This document shows positions 32,664 through 42,366 of a DNA stretch of 64,000 bases, one piece after another; position 1 is the stretch's first letter; each line of letters begins with the position of its first letter. A program made the position numbers and the translations under genes. The stretch spans positions 3,596,001 to 3,660,000 of the forward strand of contig NZ_CP081496.1 of the NCBI RefSeq assembly GCF_019774615.1, read 5' to 3'. Under the pieces are notes generated by a model, which did not search any database, was not told where the DNA came from, and saw nothing but the letters and a program-made list of their open reading frames with translations. The stretch comes from Streptomyces sp. BHT-5-2 (GTDB lineage Bacteria > Actinomycetota > Actinomycetes > Streptomycetales > Streptomycetaceae).

Positions 32664-33680
32664 GTGCTGATTGCTCAGCGTCCGTCACTGACCGAAGAGG
32701 TCGTCGACGAGTTCCGCTCCCGGTTCGTGATCGAGCCGCTGGAGCCGGGCTTCGGCTACACCCTCGGCAACTCCCTGCGCCGCACCCTTCTGTCCTCGAT
32801 CCCCGGCGCTGCTGTCACCAGCATCCGCGTCGACGGTGTCCTGCACGAGTTCACCACCGTGCCGGGCGTCAAGGAGGACGTCACCGACCTGATCCTGAAC
32901 ATCAAGCAGCTGGTCGTCTCCTCGGAGCACGACGAGCCGGTCGTGATGTACCTGCGCAAGCAGGGCCCGGGTCTGGTCGCCGCCGCCGACATCGCCCCGC
33001 CGGCCGGCGTCGAGGTGCACAACCCCGACCTGGTCCTGGCCACGCTGAACGGCAAGGGCAAGCTGGAGATGGAGCTGACCGTCGAGCGCGGTCGCGGCTA
33101 CGTCTCCGCTGTGCAGAACAAGCAGGTCGGCCAGGAGATCGGCCGGATCCCGGTCGACTCGATCTACTCGCCGGTGCTCAAGGTCACGTACAAGGTCGAG
33201 GCGACCCGTGTCGAGCAGCGCACCGACTTCGACAAGCTGATCGTCGACGTCGAGACCAAGCAGGCGATGCGTCCGCGCGACGCCATGGCGTCGGCCGGCA
33301 AGACCCTGGTCGAGCTGTTCGGTCTCGCCCGCGAGCTGAACATCGACGCCGAGGGCATCGACATGGGCCCGTCCCCGACGGACGCCGCCCTCGCCGCCGA
33401 CATGGCGCTGCCGATCGAGGAGCTGGAGCTCACCGTCCGCTCCTACAACTGCCTCAAGCGCGAGGGCGTCCACTCCGTGGGTGAACTACTGGCGCGCTCC
33501 GAGGCGGACCTGCTCGACATCCGCAACTTCGGTGCGAAGTCGATCGACGAGGTCAAGGCGAAGCTCGCCGGCCTGGGCCTGACCCTCAAGGACAGTCCAC
33601 CCGGATTCGACCCGACCGCTGCCGCCTTCGAAGCCGACGACAACGCGAGCACCGGTTTCATGGGGACCGAGCAGTACTGA
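32664..33680 (+). CDS. rpoA: RNA polymerase alpha subunit, outside the ribosomal-protein operon
   Basis: A 338-residue full-length alpha subunit: N-terminal dimerisation domain ([60 protein letters not shown]) and C-terminal domain ([40 protein letters not shown]) that binds UP elements and activators. GTG 32664 has GGAGG ten bases upstream. In Streptomyces, rpoA normally lies between rpsD and rplQ; neither is present. The left neighbour is the Tudor-like gene and a hairpin, the right is non-coding. It is therefore probably a second rpoA. No motif is missing, and the acidic C-terminal tail differs in detail from the usual sequence as I remember it. Confidence 0.95.
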   Translation: MLIAQRPSLTEEVVDEFRSRFVIEPLEPGFGYTLGNSLRRTLLSSIPGAAVTSIRVDGVLHEFTTVPGVKEDVTDLILNIKQLVVSSEHDEPVVMYLRKQGPGLVAAADIAPPAGVEVHNPDLVLATLNGKGKLEMELTVERGRGYVSAVQNKQVGQEIGRIPVDSIYSPVLKVTYKVEATRVEQRTDFDKLIVDVETKQAMRPRDAMASAGKTLVELFGLARELNIDAEGIDMGPSPTDAALAADMALPIEELELTVRSYNCLKREGVHSVGELLARSEADLLDIRNFGAKSIDEVKAKLAGLGLTLKDSPPGFDPTAAAFEADDNASTGFMGTEQY

Positions 33681-33974
33681 ACGCTGCACCGGGGCGTGGA
33701 GCGGGTCACTGTGCACCAACCGGTGCGATGTGGCCGGAGGCCAGGGTCCGTCGAACACGAGCGGCTCTGTGTGCCGGCGAGACCGTGGCCACCCTGCTGC
33801 ATCAGCCCGGACCACGTCGCCCCCACCCCTCCAGCCTCGACCGCTCCAGGGCGGGGCGCGTCTTCGACGGACTGCCGGGTGAAGGGGCGTTCTCCGGTAG
33901 GGCTTTCCGAACGCCTAGGACTCGTCCGGTCGATGTTCCGTTCGCCTTCGCCCGCGCGCAGGGCATCGACCCCG

Positions 33975-34600
33975 TCACTGCCCCTGACCCAGCTGGTCGG
34001 CCGAGACCTCGACTCCGGCCGACGTCTCACCTTTGAATGGCTGCGGCCCCGCCCTATACGCCGGGTATTCACCCATTGGAGAGTGGGGACCAGGCTCTGG
34101 CCTGCTGCAGAAGCCGGGCACGTCCATCTGCTGAGTGCCGACGACGGACAGTAGACGCAGTGCTTCTGCCGACGGCGAGCCGGGGGCGGCGGTGTAGATG
34201 ACGAGTCGCTGGTCCCGGTCGGCGATATCCAGGATGTCGCAGCTGACGGTGACGGGGCCGACGAGCGGGTGCTCGAAGGTCTTGCAGAGGGTGGGGTGGG
34301 CGGTGACGTCGTGGGTGGCCCAGAGTCGGGTGAACTCCTCGCTGTTGGCGAGGAGTTCCTCGACCAGACCGGTCACCTCCGGGTCGTTGGGGTAGCGCGC
34401 TGCGGCGGCGCGCAGGTGCTGGGCCGAGGTCCGGGCGAACTCGTCCGCATCCGAGACGCCGTACAGCCGTCGGCCGTGCCGGTAGGGGCCGAGGAAGGCG
34501 CGTCGGATGAGGTTCCGGTCCCGGCGCGACAGGGCGGAGAAGTCCTCCATCAGGGCGGTGGCCAGGTCGTTCCAGGCGATGACCTCGGACGGGGCAGCCG
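33975..34600 (-). pseudogene. MmyB-type regulator, ligand-binding half only
   Basis: Leftward frame: APSEVIAWNDLATALMEDFS, ALSRRDRNLIRRAFLGPYRH, HLRAAAARYPNDPEVTGLVE, LLANSEEFTRLWATHDV, HPLVGPVTVSCDILDIADRD, QRLVIYTAAPGSPSAEALRL. This is the C-terminal PAS-like domain of MmyB-family XRE regulators. The helix-turn-helix half is missing: sequence stops at about 34600, where an SDR fragment in the opposite direction starts. The frame runs past the usual end (near 34120) to 33975. Confidence 0.85.
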
Positions 34601-34604
34601 CCCG

Positions 34605-35071
34605 GCCCGATGGACCAGCTGTCGGAGGCCGATTTCGACCACGTCTGCGCCGTCAATCTCAAGGGCCCGTGGCTGGCCATGACCGCCGAGATCGCTGCCA
34701 TCCGCGCCACCGCGAAGCGCGGGGCCATCGTCAACACCTCCAGCGTCGGCAGCCTGATGGGCAACCCCCAGCTACCCGTGTACGGCGCGGCGAAGCGGGC
34801 GGTCAACAGCCTCACCGCATCGGCAGCCGTCACGTACGGCCCGGAGGGTATCCGCGTCAACGCCATCGCGCCCGGCACCACGCTCACCGAGATGCTGCAC
34901 GAGTGGGATGAGAAATCACCCGGAACCATCGAACAGCTCAACGCTCAGACCCCGCTGGGCCGCGCCGCCGATCCGGACGAGATCGCCCAAGCCGCCGCCT
35001 GGCTCCTCAGCGACCGCTCCTCCTACGTAACCGGCACGGTCCTCCGGGTCGACGGCGGCATGCACGCCTGA
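34605..35071 (+). pseudogene. Short-chain dehydrogenase, 3' half only
   Basis: Rightward frame: LSEADFDHVCAVNLKGPWLA, GAIVNTSSVGSLMGNPQLPV, YGAAKRAVNSLTASAAVTYG (YxxxK), PEGIRVNAIAPGTTLTEML, YVTGTVLRVDGGMHA. The Rossmann NAD-binding half with TGxxxGxG is missing. ATG 34610 could start a 153-aa piece that cannot bind cofactor normally. It shares its truncation point with the divergent MmyB remnant. Confidence 0.85.
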
Positions 35072-35548
35072 GAGACGTCTGTCATCAGGTGGAGGATCGA
35101 GGTGCCGGGGGCGTGAATGCTCCCCCGGCATCTGGACGAGTTGCCCCAGACCGTGGACTGATCTGATCAACGGCCTCGGCACACCGGCCACCGCCAACCG
35201 GGCCGTGGCGATCCGCCTAGAGGCCGAACGTGCGCCACACCGCCCCGGCCGTGGTCGCGCAACGGCGAAGACGGGGCGACCCGACCAGGAGCCGCGGCGA
35301 AGCCCGGGCCCTGCGTGCCGCGCAGGGCCCAACATGGGGGCCGGCAGCGCGGTTTCGCCCGCTTCGTACGGCACCGTGGCCGCTCGGCGATGGCACATCG
35401 GCTCGGCGGGAAGATCGCTGGGTATAGTGCAGGCGTTTCGGGGAACCCGGCGCCCGGGAGCGGGTCGACCGCACGCGGCAGCTCGCGTTCATCGGTATCC
35501 GGGATCCTGTCGGAGCCCCGATGGTCACATCGTTGAGGAGGCCGTCCC
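35072..35548. other. About 480 bp, no convincing gene
   Basis: Several GC-rich frames without starts. A short LINGLGTPATANRAVAIRLE segment near 35165 may be debris of a DNA-binding protein. Contains the promoter of the following SDR. Confidence 0.45.
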
Positions 35549-36247
35549 ATGGAACCCGTCACGCTGATCACCGGTGGCTCGACCGGAATCGGCGCCGCCA
35601 CCGCTCGCGCCCTGCTCAAGCAGGGCCACCGCGTGGCCGTCACCGGACGTGGTGCGGACAAGCTGGCCGCCTTCGCCGCTTCGGTCGGAGCGGGCGAGCG
35701 GCTGCTGACGATCACCGGCGACACCAGCCAGGCTCAGGACGTCGCCTCCGCCGTGCGCCGCGTGGTGGATGCGTGGGGCCGACTGGACAACGTCATCGCC
35801 AACGCCGGTTTCTCATTGCCCGGCAACCTGGAGAGCCACGACCCCGAGGACATGCGCGCCATGGTCCTCACCAACGTCCTGGGCCCGGCCCTGCTGGTGC
35901 GGGAGACCCTGCCGCACCTCAGGGAGTCCAAGGGCCGGATCGTGATCATCGGTTCGGTCGCGGGGGTGCGCAACACGCCCGGCAACCTGTACTCCGTCAC
36001 CAAGTGGGCCGCGCACGCGCTGGCCGAGAACACCCGGCTGCTGGTCGGCAAGGACGGAGTCGGCGTGACCGTCGTCGCCCCCGGGGTGGTGGACACCCCG
36101 TTCTGGGACGAGCGCGGCGGCACTCCCGAGGCGGCGCCGGTGATGACCGCCGAGCAGATCGCGGACACGATCGTCTTCGCCGTCAACCAGCCCGCAGGCG
36201 TGGACATCAACCACATCACCATGCGGCCGACCGGGCAGCTCGGCTGA
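35549..36247 (+). CDS. SDR-family oxidoreductase, 232 aa
   Basis: Complete classical short-chain dehydrogenase: TLITGGSTGIGAATARALLK (TGxxxGIG), NVIANAGFS (NAG), IVIIGSVAGVRNTPGNLYSV and TKWAAHALAEN, giving the Ser-Tyr-Lys set (Ser in GSVAG, YSVTK). ATG 35549 follows GAGGAGG. Substrate is unknown. It is intact, unlike the SDR fragment 480 bp upstream, and the two are not close copies. Confidence 0.93.
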   Translation: MEPVTLITGGSTGIGAATARALLKQGHRVAVTGRGADKLAAFAASVGAGERLLTITGDTSQAQDVASAVRRVVDAWGRLDNVIANAGFSLPGNLESHDPEDMRAMVLTNVLGPALLVRETLPHLRESKGRIVIIGSVAGVRNTPGNLYSVTKWAAHALAENTRLLVGKDGVGVTVVAPGVVDTPFWDERGGTPEAAPVMTAEQIADTIVFAVNQPAGVDINHITMRPTGQLG

Positions 36248-36481
36248 CGCCACGCTCCCAACGCCACGACTACGAGCCCCTCTCGGCCCGCTGCGCAGCC
36301 GTGAGCCACCTGGCGATGACCGATCTGACGACCCACCGCCTCACCGGCGAAGCCACCATCTCCTGGCGCGGCCCGACATCAGCCGATCAAGCCCGCATCA
36401 CGGGATGGAACAACGGGAGAAAACGACCTCTCAACCAGGGGGTTCGGCCTCGCTGTGACCGCCGGCCGGTCTCGGACCGGC

Positions 36482-36832
36482 TCAGCGGGCGGAGTCGAAC
36501 TCGCGCACCACCTGTGGCAGGGACTTGAGGACCGTCGTGGAGTGGTCGAACTGCCCGACATCGCTGAGCTGCTGGTCCGCCCCGTGCGAAGCCAACTGAC
36601 GTTGGCAGTACAGGGAGTTCGCGAAGGAGACGTCCTTGTCGCCCCTGGCGTGGAAGAGGTGCACCGGGACTGCGGGTCGCCAGTCACAGGTGGTGTCCAT
36701 CGCCTGCAGCTTCCGTTGCAGGTTCCCCGTGGGGTTGCGCACCTTCTGGAGGAACCCTTCGGTGAACAGTTCCTTCGAGGTCGCCGGCAGCGCGGCCGCG
36801 ATCTCCGACGCCTGGTGGTTGGTCTCGGAACT
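36482..36832 (-). pseudogene. Secretory lipase/esterase-like protein, C-terminal fragment
   Basis: Leftward frame of 116 codons: HQASEIAAALPATSKELFTE, VPVHLFHARGDKDVSFANSL, YCQRQLASHG, FDHSTTVLKSLPQVVREFD. The Asp (GDKDV) and His (DHSTT) fit the acid and base of an alpha/beta hydrolase triad. The nucleophile half is missing because homology starts exactly where the DinB gene ends. Confidence 0.7.
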
Positions 36833-37311
36833 CAGCCAGCACGTACCTGTTCGCGCAGGATGTCGGCGTGCCCGCAGTGGTGGGCCAGCTCGCGCAGGAC
36901 TTGCAAGTACACCCAGCGCAGCGTGCGCGGCCCGGCCCGGTGGCCGGTCACGACGGCGTCCAGCGACAGGTCGGCGACCACCGCCCGGGCCGTCGCGCAG
37001 GCATCCCGGTGGGCCGCCGTGACGGAGGCGACGGTGTCGTCGTCGGCGAGCCGGAAGGACTCGTCCGGGGTCTGCACCAGGCCGAGCTCCCGACGGGACG
37101 TGCCGCCGACGCACTCCTCGAACCAGACCCGCTGCATCCAGGTGACGTGCTTGAGCAGCCCGAGCAACGTCGTCGCCGACGAGACGAGCCGGCGGCGCGC
37201 CTGCTCCTCGGTAAGACCCTCGAGGGTTGCCTCGAGGGCGCTCCGGTACTCCTCGACGAACGCATCGAGCTGGGTGCGTTCGTCGTCCAGCGGCACATCG
37301 AACGATCCCAT
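36832..37311 (-). CDS. DinB/DUF664-family protein, 159 aa
   Basis: A four-helix-bundle metalloprotein of the DinB superfamily: YRSALEATLEGLTEEQARRR, TTLLGLLKHVTWMQRVWFEE (first His), AHRDACATARAVVADLSL and WVYLQVLRELAHHCGHADIL (second His pair). Actinobacterial members include thiol-dependent (mycothiol) transferases, so a detoxification role is possible. ATG 37311 starts the conserved MGSFDVPLDDERTQLDAFVE. The gene ends at the junction with the lipase fragment, so its last residues may be altered. Confidence 0.9.
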   Translation of the reverse strand: MGSFDVPLDDERTQLDAFVEEYRSALEATLEGLTEEQARRRLVSSATTLLGLLKHVTWMQRVWFEECVGGTSRRELGLVQTPDESFRLADDDTVASVTAAHRDACATARAVVADLSLDAVVTGHRAGPRTLRWVYLQVLRELAHHCGHADILREQVRAG

Positions 37312-37429
37312 CAGAGTCTCCCATCACGCCGCAGGCCGAGAGCGACAGCAGTTCGTGCGAGCGGTGGCCCACGACGACATCGACGATCCCAAGACCTGGT
37401 CTCAGGACTCCTGCCGCACGAGTCGACGC

Positions 37430-38005
37430 AAGTTAATCAGGACGCGGCCCAAGGTGTGCAGCGGGCGCAGTGTGAGCTGTGTGCGCTCGTAGCGCAGTCC
37501 GGGGCGCTTGAACCGCAGCAGTCAGGAGATGCGGCGCTCTGCGCCCCGGCGATCCCGATCGAGATGATTCCGCGACTGGATGCCGCGGCGGGCGCTGCGG
37601 ACCTTGATTTCGAACAGCATGCTGTCGTGAGCGCTCGCTGGTGAGAGCAGCGCATTCAGGATCAGGCCGCCCGCGTCGACGAGCAGGTGGGGCTTCGTGC
37701 CGGGTTTGCCGCGGTCGGTCGGGGTGCGCCCGCGGTACGGTCTCCAGCGACTGGATCCGCTTTGTACACGCCCGCCTGGGGCACTCTTTCGCTGCCCGCC
37801 CCGGTATTCCGCCTACAACAAGCGCCTGAACGCAGCCGAGGTGCGCCTTCCGGAGCCCCGTCTTTGCGAGCTCCCGCCGTGTGCCGGTGAGCCCGCACCA
37901 ACGTGGAGCCCACCGAGACAGTGCAGTTGAGGTCCTCGTCGGCGTCGGCATCGGCCGTCAGCGCGGTGCACACCCTCTCCCCCGGTGTCGTCAACTGCCC
38001 ACGCG
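37430..38005 (-). pseudogene. IS5-family transposase remnant
   Basis: Three out-of-frame leftward pieces in order: ADADADEDLNCTVSVGSTLV and RAHRHTAGARK (N-terminal DDE region); then GKPGTKPHLLVDAGGLILNA and AHDSMLFE; then RRGAERRIS, stop, LLRFKRPGLRYERTQLTLRP and GRVLINLRRLVRQES. A TGG to TGA change and frameshifts inactivate it. Both ends are indistinct and no target duplication is seen. Confidence 0.8.
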
Positions 38006-38037
38006 GACCACCACACAGACGTCCCGGAGGGGAACGA

Positions 38038-38325
38038 CTACCGACCGTCCGCGCCGTCGGCCGGGTCAGCAGCCGTCCACCAGGCGATCACACGAGCGGC
38101 CACCGCTTCGGGTGGCCGGCTCGATGGGAGCCCGAAATGGGCCTCCAGCTCGTGCCTCAGGAACTCACCGATCTCCGCCTGGCCGGCGCCACCATGGAGC
38201 CTGCGGAACAGAGGGCCGATCATGCAGTCGTACTCGTCCTGGACAGCATCAACGACACCGATCGGATCCCACTCATTGAGCAGACGCCGCAAATCCTTCT
38301 GAACAGAGGTGCTCCAAGGGCGCAT
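38038..38325 (-). CDS. Conserved small protein, 95 aa
   Basis: Leftward from ATG 38325: TSVQKDLRRLLNEWDPIGVV, DAVQDEYDCMIGPLFRRLHG, GEFLRHELEAHFGLPSSRPP, ending VAARVIAWW. This sequence pattern (WDPIGV, DEYDC, LxxELxxHFGL) recurs in small Streptomyces cytoplasmic proteins of unknown function; a toxin-immunity role has been suggested for similar folds but is not shown here. GGGGAG abuts the ATG, so the true start is uncertain. Confidence 0.75.
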   Translation of the reverse strand: MRPWSTSVQKDLRRLLNEWDPIGVVDAVQDEYDCMIGPLFRRLHGGAGQAEIGEFLRHELEAHFGLPSSRPPEAVAARVIAWWTAADPADGADGR

Positions 38326-38390
38326 CTCCCCAGAATGCCATCCGAGAACGCCAGCGATCGCTCAAGGCGTCTTGACCCGAACGAAACGGC

Positions 38391-39059
38391 CTAACTCCTT
38401 CCGTCCGGTTCTTCGGACGGTGCCCCTTCGGACGGCGGCCGGATCAGCGTCCCGATGCCGGCGCAGAGCAGGTCCAGGCTGCGGGTGAACTTCTCGTCCG
38501 GCCCGTGCGCGGTCGCGGCGGTCGCTGTCCGGGGGAAGTTCCGGTGGAGGGCGGCGACGTCCTCGGTGGTGACCGGCACCGCGGGTGGTTCGCTCTGCTC
38601 CTGGAGCACGTAACCGGTGACGTGGCTGAGCACGGTGTCGGCGGCGGTGCCGCAGTGCTCCGGGGGCACACCGGCCTCGGCGAGGGTGGTGAGCAGTCGT
38701 TCCATCAGCGAGAGCGCGCCGGGGCTGAGGGTTTTCGGGCTGCCGGCGAGCATGATCGCCCCGCCGGGGTGCTGCCGGATGCTCTGCCGCAGGGCGACGG
38801 CCTGCGCCGTGATCCGCGCCGGCCAGCCTGCCTGCGCGGGCAGTCCGGCCAGGGCGGCGGTGCCGGCTTCGTATGCCTGCCCGGCCACCCGGTCGGCCAT
38901 CAGCTGGAGCAGTGCGGCCTTGCTGGGCACGTGGTAGTAGAGGCTGCCGGCGTGCACGTCGAGGCGGTCCGCGACCCGGCGCACGGAGAATCCGTGGTAG
39001 CCGGTCTGGGCGAACACCGCCATCCCTGCGTCGATGATCAGGTCTGCGGTCAGCTTCAC
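38391..39059 (-). CDS. TetR-family regulator, 222 aa
   Basis: GTG 39059. Helix-turn-helix LIIDAGMAVFAQTGYHGFSV then RRVADRLDVHAGSLYYHVPS; the C-terminal helical domain follows TetR_C patterns (LRQSIRQHPGGAIMLAGSP). The divergent gene is the rhomboid-like membrane protein, with a 21-bp palindrome between them, so the pair plus the downstream hydrolase are the probable regulon. Confidence 0.93.
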   Translation of the reverse strand: MKLTADLIIDAGMAVFAQTGYHGFSVRRVADRLDVHAGSLYYHVPSKAALLQLMADRVAGQAYEAGTAALAGLPAQAGWPARITAQAVALRQSIRQHPGGAIMLAGSPKTLSPGALSLMERLLTTLAEAGVPPEHCGTAADTVLSHVTGYVLQEQSEPPAVPVTTEDVAALHRNFPRTATAATAHGPDEKFTRSLDLLCAGIGTLIRPPSEGAPSEEPDGRS

Positions 39060-39085
39060 GGTCGCAGTCTAGCGAGCCGCACCGG

Positions 39086-39106
39086 TTTTCAAACACTGTT
39101 TGAAAA
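39086..39106. promoter_or_regulatory. 21-bp palindromic TetR operator
   Basis: TTTTCAAACA and TGTTTGAAAA flank one central C: a perfect inverted repeat, strongly AT-rich for the window, 26 bp before the TetR GTG and 65 bp before the divergent ATG. Confidence 0.93.
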
Positions 39107-39171
39107 ATCCTCGGGCCACGCTAATGTCGTGATCAGCGAAATCGAACACGTCCTGGAGGGGGGTGGTGACG

Positions 39172-39969
39172 ATGGACATCCTGGTGTTCAACGTGACCAC
39201 GGCGGCACTGATGGTGCTGATGTTCAACGGCGGTCTGGCCCTGGTCGGCCAGGGCACACTGGGCCGGCGGCGCATTCCCTGGGCCGGCGTCGGCCTGACC
39301 GGGCTCGCGCTCGCCGGGGTGGCCCTCCAACTCTGCTGGTCGGGGGCGATGGACTCGCTCGACGCGGACCCGTCGAAGTCCGGCTGGTGGCGCGTGTTCA
39401 CCTCGGTCTTCATGCAGAACGGCGGCCTCGGCGGGGCGGCCTGGAACATCGTCACCCTCGCCGCCGTCGCGGTCTTCGCCGACTGGTTCTGGGGTGCGCC
39501 GCTGACGCTCGGCCTGTTCGCCGCAGGCATCCTGCTGCCGGAGCAGATCGACAAACTGTGGGGCCAGACCTCCCACACCACCGACCCCCGCAACTTCGCC
39601 GGCAGCTCCGGTGCCACCTACTTCCTGGGCGCGACGCTGGCCGCGGCCCTGCTGCTGCGCGGCGGCGCCGACGAGAGCTCCGGCCAGGCCGCCGCGAAGG
39701 GCTCCGACGACGAGGGCACGAGCCGTGGCAAGGCCGCCCGCAAGAACCGGCTGCTGGCGCTCGGTGTGCCGGTGCTCGGGCTGGCGATGTGGTTCGCGCA
39801 GGAGAACGGGCACGGGCTGGTCTCCTGCTACGGCTTCGCCCTCGGCGCACTCGCCTGGGCCGCGTTCCGCACCGTCCTGCACCCGGACCGCGACCTCCGA
39901 CAGCCACCGCGCACGACGGTCGCCTCGCTGACCGGGCTCATCGGCCGACGGACCCGCAACACCGGCTAG
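39172..39969 (+). CDS. Rhomboid-like integral membrane protein
   Basis: 265 residues with about six hydrophobic helices. Features reminiscent of rhomboid proteases: a QNGGLGGAAWNIVTLAAVAV helix early on, FAGSSGATYFLGATLAAALL (GxSGA, candidate Ser), and ENGHGLVSCYGFALGALAW (candidate His in the last core helix). A polar loop ESSGQAAAKGSDDEGTSRGK separates helices. Catalytic assignment is tentative; it may be a rhomboid-fold pseudoprotease. ATG 39172 follows GGAGG (GTG 39163 possible). Sixty bp ahead of the serine hydrolase, probably co-transcribed under TetR control. Confidence 0.6.
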   Translation: MDILVFNVTTAALMVLMFNGGLALVGQGTLGRRRIPWAGVGLTGLALAGVALQLCWSGAMDSLDADPSKSGWWRVFTSVFMQNGGLGGAAWNIVTLAAVAVFADWFWGAPLTLGLFAAGILLPEQIDKLWGQTSHTTDPRNFAGSSGATYFLGATLAAALLLRGGADESSGQAAAKGSDDEGTSRGKAARKNRLLALGVPVLGLAMWFAQENGHGLVSCYGFALGALAWAAFRTVLHPDRDLRQPPRTTVASLTGLIGRRTRNTG

Positions 39970-40028
39970 CCGGCCGGCTCCGCCCCATCCCACCCGCCCC
40001 GTTCCGCCGTGACCACCAGGGAGTCAGC

Positions 40029-41540
40029 ATGTCGGAAAACCTGCACCGGGAAGTGTCGAAGCTCGTCGACCAGGAGGTGCCCAAGATCCTGGAACAGACC
40101 GACCGCGACGTGGCCCACGCGGTCAACCGCGCGCTGGGCGTGCGCGACGGCGCCCCGGCGTTCGACACCGCCCGCTGGCAGGCCCGGCTCGGCGAGCTCC
40201 TCGCCGCCCACCACATCCCCGGCGCCGCCCTGGCCGTGCTCGCCGACGGCCAGATCCACGAACTGGCCGCCGGCATCCTGCACACCGGCACCGGCGTCAC
40301 GGTGACCCCGGACTCCGTGTTCCAGATCGGCTCCGTCAGCAAGGGCTACACCGCCGCCCTGGTGGTCCTGCTCGCCGACGCCGGGAAGTTGGACCTCGAC
40401 GCGCCGGTCGTGGACGTCCTGCCGGACTTCGCGGTCGCCGACGCCGGAGCCGCCCGGACGATCACGCCGCGCCAACTGCTCGACCACACAAGCGGCATCG
40501 AGGGCGACTACGTCAACGACACCGGCCGGGGCGACGACTGCCTGGCCCGTTACGTCGAGGGCGCGCGGACCGTCGGCCTGACCAACCCGCCCGGCGCCAC
40601 CATGTCGTACTCCAGCACCGCCTACAACGTCCTCGGCCGGATCGTCGAGGTCGTCACCGGCCAGACCTGGGACGAGGCGCTCAGGGAACTGCTCCTCGCC
40701 CCGCTCGGGCTGGAGCACACCATGACCCTGCCCGAGGAGGTGCTGCGCTTCCGCGCCGCCATGGGGCACATGGGCGAGCCGGGCGAGACCCCCGTCCCCA
40801 CCCCGCTCTGGAACATGATGCCGCGCTCGGCCGGCCCGTACGGCGGGATCAGCGCGACCGCCGCCGACGTGGTCCGGTTCGCGCGGGCCTTCGTGGACGG
40901 TGGCGTCGCGCCGGACGGCACCCGGGTGCTGCCGGCCGCCGTCGTCGACGCGATGCTGACCCGCGAGGTCGAGATGCCCGACCAGTGGTCCCTCGGCGCC
41001 CACTGGGGCCTGGGCTGGGGCCTGTTCGAGTGGGACGGCGCTCGTGGCTTCGGCCACGACGGCAGCACCTTCGGCCAACTCGCCTACCTGCGCGCCATCC
41101 CGGAGAAGGGCCTCGCCATCGCCCTGCTGACCAACGGCGGCGGCGCCGCGCCCAAGGTCTTCGAGGCGCTCTGCCGCGAGCTCTGCGCCGAACTCGCCGG
41201 GGTCACCATGCCCGGGTTCGCACCGACCACCGAATGCCTGGCCGTGGACACGGAGCCGTTTCTCGGCAGCTACAAGCGCGAGGGCTTCCTCATGACCATC
41301 GCCGACGGCGACGGCGGCCCAGGCACGCTGCGGCTGAGGTACGAGGGCGCGGACGGCCTGGCGGGCACCTTCGACCCGCTGGTCTGGCACCTGACCCCGG
41401 TCTCGCACACGCCGACGAAGACGGTGTTCGCCGGCCGCCGCAACGAGAAGGACGCCTGGATACCCGTCGTGTTCTACGCCCTCGCCGACGGCAGCCGGCA
41501 CGTCCACTTCGGCGTCCGGGCGACGGCCAAGTCCGCGTAG
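40029..41540 (+). CDS. Beta-lactamase-fold serine hydrolase (class C type)
   Basis: 503 residues. The nucleophile motif SxxK is in [20 protein letters not shown]; the Tyr motif in [20 protein letters not shown]; later [19 protein letters not shown] carries the HxG motif. No signal peptide is visible: the N-terminus [20 protein letters not shown] is a charged helix, so it is probably cytoplasmic or an esterase/transacylase rather than a classical periplasmic lactamase. A C-terminal lipocalin-like domain follows from about residue 400 ([20 protein letters not shown]). ATG 40029 follows AGGGAG. Substrate is unknown. Confidence 0.92.
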   Translation: MSENLHREVSKLVDQEVPKILEQTDRDVAHAVNRALGVRDGAPAFDTARWQARLGELLAAHHIPGAALAVLADGQIHELAAGILHTGTGVTVTPDSVFQIGSVSKGYTAALVVLLADAGKLDLDAPVVDVLPDFAVADAGAARTITPRQLLDHTSGIEGDYVNDTGRGDDCLARYVEGARTVGLTNPPGATMSYSSTAYNVLGRIVEVVTGQTWDEALRELLLAPLGLEHTMTLPEEVLRFRAAMGHMGEPGETPVPTPLWNMMPRSAGPYGGISATAADVVRFARAFVDGGVAPDGTRVLPAAVVDAMLTREVEMPDQWSLGAHWGLGWGLFEWDGARGFGHDGSTFGQLAYLRAIPEKGLAIALLTNGGGAAPKVFEALCRELCAELAGVTMPGFAPTTECLAVDTEPFLGSYKREGFLMTIADGDGGPGTLRLRYEGADGLAGTFDPLVWHLTPVSHTPTKTVFAGRRNEKDAWIPVVFYALADGSRHVHFGVRATAKSA

Positions 41541-41629
41541 GCGTCTCCGGGCATGTGGCCGGGGTACGGCCGGAGGTGCCCCTCCCATGGCCCCGGACAC
41601 CGGTCGGCTCTCGGCCATGGACCCTTCGG

Positions 41630-41935
41630 ATGCACCTGACCGCAGGAGAGCACGCACAGCTCCACTGGCTCCCCAGGCCGCTGATCTCCGCGGCGGGCAG
41701 CGATCTGCGCCAGACCTGGAGCATCGACCTCGCCCCCACCGCACGGCTCGTAGTGCGCGAGGAACAGATACTCGGACGCGCCGGCGAACCCCCGGCCATG
41801 TGACCACCCGGCTCACCGTCCGACGCGGTGAACACACCCTGCTCGACCAACAGGCCGCATACGGGCCCGGCGAACCCGGCTGGGACGGCCCAGCCACCCT
41901 CGTCACCGCAACGGCCACCGCCAACCTCCGCCTGC
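41630..41935 (+). pseudogene. ureD: Urease accessory protein UreD fragment, frameshifted
   Basis: [52 protein letters not shown], then in the next frame [20 protein letters not shown] and [14 protein letters not shown]. This is the central part of UreD, a chaperone for nickel insertion into urease. A one-base slip near 41797 and loss of both ends make it non-functional. No other urease gene is present. Confidence 0.75.
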
Positions 41936-41940
41936 GCCGC

Positions 41941-42366
41941 CGCCTCGACACAGCGCAGAGCGCCTACCGCCAACCCATCACAAGGGGTGGCGCAACGGCA
42001 GCACGGGGCCGCCGACGAGCGAAGCCGGGAAGCTGCGGCACGGCTCCGCCGGCGCAGGCCCCGGTTGCCCGGCGGCACCGCGATGAACGGCGGAACGCGA
42101 TATGCCTTGGGTCTGTCTGTGCGCCCCCGTCATGCTGCAATGCGCCGTGTAATACCAGTATTTGCTCTGGTGCGGAGAAGAGACAGCGAATTCCGTGGCT
42201 TGGGCTGGGTACCGGTCTGTCTGCGCAACAGGCTGTTGAGGGCAGCCATTCCCCGTTCACGGCAAACAGACGCTGTCTCCACCAGGCCGATGGACACGGC
42301 GCAAGGCCCCTGGAGCTTGGCACTTGGAAGGCCGCAGGGCGGGCACAACACAGGAAAGGGATCCCC
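41941..42366. other. Leader/promoter region of the PKS operon, 425 bp
   Basis: The PKS frame is open throughout but the translation is not PKS-like. Base composition drops around 42130-42330. Ribosome-binding site AGGAAAGGG precedes ATG 42367. No promoter assigned with confidence. Confidence 0.5.

Noticed and set aside
39966..41951. Antisense ORF of 661 codons over the serine hydrolase
   Set aside because: Shadow of a GC-biased gene; no recognisable fold.
41587..42366. PKS start at 41587 with 260 extra residues
   Set aside because: The extension is Arg/Pro-rich, overlaps the ureD remnant, and ATG 42367 has a ribosome-binding site directly before PKS homology.
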